From: Clostridia bacterium
GTDB taxonomy: Bacteria > Bacillota > Clostridia > Oscillospirales > CAG-382
Direction of reading: 5' to 3'
Length of the DNA stretch: 5,273 nucleotides
Assembly (NCBI GenBank): GCA_017397605.1
Contig: JAFQII010000220.1
Coordinates: 1-5,273 of the forward strand
Below are positions 3,848 through 5,273 of this stretch, in pieces (positions within the stretch are counted from its first letter, which is position 1; every line of letters begins with the position of its first letter). The notes beneath the pieces are model-generated. The model saw only the letters and a program-made list of their open reading frames with translations, was not told the DNA's origin and searched no databases. The position numbers and the translations under genes were made by a program.

Positions 3848-5273
3848 ATGTCCAAGACAGCAATCATCATCGGTGCAGGCCCCGCGGGTCTGACCGCCGC
3901 GTACAAACTGTTGACCGAAACCGACGTCAAACCCATTATCCTCGAAGAGAGCGACGCGATCGGCGGTATCTCCCGCACCGTCAGCTTTGAGGGTAACCGT
4001 ATGGATATCGGCGGCCACCGCTTTTTCTCCAAGGACAAGCAGGTCAACGAGCTTTGGGCGCACATCCTTCCCACGCAGGGCGCACCCGCATTTGACGACA
4101 AAAAGCTCGGCAGAGAAAAGCCGCTCGTGCAGGGCGGTCCGGATCCCGAGCAGACCGACAAGGTCATGCTGGTACGTGACCGTGTGTCCCGTATTTATTT
4201 TCTCAAAAAATTCTTCCAGTATCCCGTGACACTGAGCGGCGAAACGCTCAAGAATATGGGCTTTGCCAACACGATGCGCGCAGGCTTTGGTTACCTCTGG
4301 TCCTGCGTACACAAGTTGCCCGAGGACAATCTGGCAAACTTCTACATCAACCGTTTCGGCAAGCCGTTGTACGAGATGTTCTTTGAGGACTATACCGAAA
4401 AGCTCTGGGGCGTCAATCCCAAGTACCTCTCCGCAGACTGGGGCGCACAGCGCGTCAAGGGCTTGTCTCTTTGGAAGGCGCTCGCCAATGCGGTTATGGG
4501 CCCGTTCAAAAAGAAGGGCGGCAAGGTCGAGACCTCGCTGATCGAGCAGTTTGTATACCCCAAAAAAGGCCCCGGTCAGCTTTGGGAAGCGCTTGCGGAA
4601 GAAATTGTTTCTCTCGGCGGCGAATTGCGCATGAATGCATCCGTCAAGGGCATTCTTACCGGCGACGGCAAGATCACGGGCGTCACGCTTGCGGACGGCT
4701 CGACCGTGACGGGCGACTACTACATTTCTTCCATGCCGATCAAGGACTTGGTCGAGGGTATGGGCGAGCAGAACGTTCCCGCCAATGTATATGAGGTGGC
4801 AACCAACCTGCCGTACCGCGACTTCATCACCGTCGGTCTGTTGGTAGACAAGCTGCAGATCCAAAACCAGACCAAGATGAAGACCTTGTCCAACATCGTT
4901 CCCGACTGCTGGATCTACATTCAGGAGCGCGACGTTAAGCTGGGCAGATTGCAGATCTTCAACAACTGGTCGCCTTACATGGTGGAAGACCCCGAAAAGA
5001 CCGTTTGGATCGGCTTGGAGTACTTCTGCAACGAAAACGACGAGATGTGGAACATGCCCGATGCGGACTTTATCGAGTTTGCCAAGAAAGAGCTTGACCA
5101 TATCGGCGTCATCAAGGCGTCCGACGTCATCAAAGCCAACCGCGTCCGTGTCAAAAAGGCATATCCCGCTTACTTTGGCGTGTACGACCGTTTTGACGAG
5201 GTCAAAACCTATCTCGACACGTTTGACAACCTGTTCTGCGTGGGCAGAAACGGTCAGCACCGCTACAACAACA
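3848..5273 (+). CDS. UDP-galactopyranose-mutase-like FAD-dependent oxidoreductase (C-terminus cut by window end)
   Basis: The 475 visible residues begin with a dinucleotide-binding fold: GAGPAG (9-14) with E33 (ILEES) for the adenosine ribose, then IGG (38-40) and [10 protein letters not shown] (53-62). The region [19 protein letters not shown] (170-188) and the end [11 protein letters not shown] (465-475) closely resemble the corresponding Glf (UDP-galactopyranose mutase) motifs, and FFQYPVTL (122-129) matches Glf's substrate-domain entry. The gene is usually annotated as an NAD(P)/FAD-dependent or protoporphyrinogen-oxidase-like protein of COG1232, but haem synthesis is unlikely because the neighbour is a GtrA membrane protein. 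A role in modifying a nucleotide- or lipid-linked sugar for surface glycans is my inference. A stretch of about 30 residues at 78-108, rich in charged residues and GPDPEQTDK, looks like an insertion relative to Glf. The expected remaining FAD-contact segment and last few dozen residues lie beyond the window. Confidence 0.88.
   Translation, partial: MSKTAIIIGAGPAGLTAAYKLLTETDVKPIILEESDAIGGISRTVSFEGNRMDIGGHRFFSKDKQVNELWAHILPTQGAPAFDDKKLGREKPLVQGGPDPEQTDKVMLVRDRVSRIYFLKKFFQYPVTLSGETLKNMGFANTMRAGFGYLWSCVHKLPEDNLANFYINRFGKPLYEMFFEDYTEKLWGVNPKYLSADWGAQRVKGLSLWKALANAVMGPFKKKGGKVETSLIEQFVYPKKGPGQLWEALAEEIVSLGGELRMNASVKGILTGDGKITGVTLADGSTVTGDYYISSMPIKDLVEGMGEQNVPANVYEVATNLPYRDFITVGLLVDKLQIQNQTKMKTLSNIVPDCWIYIQERDVKLGRLQIFNNWSPYMVEDPEKTVWIGLEYFCNENDEMWNMPDADFIEFAKKELDHIGVIKASDVIKANRVRVKKAYPAYFGVYDRFDEVKTYLDTFDNLFCVGRNGQHRYNN

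Noticed and set aside
3167..5260. A 697-codon open frame on the minus strand opposite gtrA and the FAD gene
   Set aside because: It spans two well-supported plus-strand genes and the promoter between ung and gtrA, is in register with both genes, and has no recognisable motif.

Overview
The window reads as a stretch of chromosome from a low-to-moderate GC Firmicute, most likely a gut-type Clostridia lineage. This is inferred from AGGAGG-type ribosome binding sites, SigA-like TTGACA/TATAAT promoters, a two-cysteine-pair zinc-ribbon protein, a GH36 family alpha-galactosidase of the Bacillus/Clostridium type, and a GtrA + FAD-oxidoreductase surface-polysaccharide pair. No species can be named from sequence alone. 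All genes look intact except the two cut by the window edges. No mobile element, CRISPR array, tRNA or rRNA was seen.

Layout. (1) Positions 1-101, minus strand: the N-terminus of a zinc-ribbon protein running off the left edge, driven by a perfect-consensus promoter (140-168). (2) 233-2413, minus strand: a full-length cytoplasmic GH36 alpha-galactosidase with all catalytic motifs. (3) 2414-2574: a compact divergent promoter region serving alpha-galactosidase (leftward) and ung (rightward). (4) 2575-3240, plus strand: uracil-DNA glycosylase. (5) 3250-3318, plus strand: a possible 22-residue, almost entirely hydrophobic micro-protein with its own Shine-Dalgarno, just behind ung. (6) 3315-3356: a good promoter whose -10 forms half of a perfect GTATACT/AGTATAC inverted repeat, a plausible operator. 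(7) 3377-3832, plus strand: a GtrA-family four-helix membrane protein. (8) 3848 to the right edge, plus strand: a UDP-galactopyranose-mutase-like FAD protein, missing its last residues only because the window ends.

How they work together. The alpha-galactosidase (oligosaccharide use) and ung (base-excision repair) are functionally unrelated and only share a promoter region. GtrA and the FAD protein are 15 nt apart and very probably one transcript. Membrane passage of a lipid-linked sugar plus a flavoenzyme of the UGM-like fold points to surface glycan assembly, with partners expected downstream of the window. The most interesting points are the operator-like palindrome in front of that operon, the hidden micro-ORF after ung, and the unassigned chemistry of the UGM-like enzyme.
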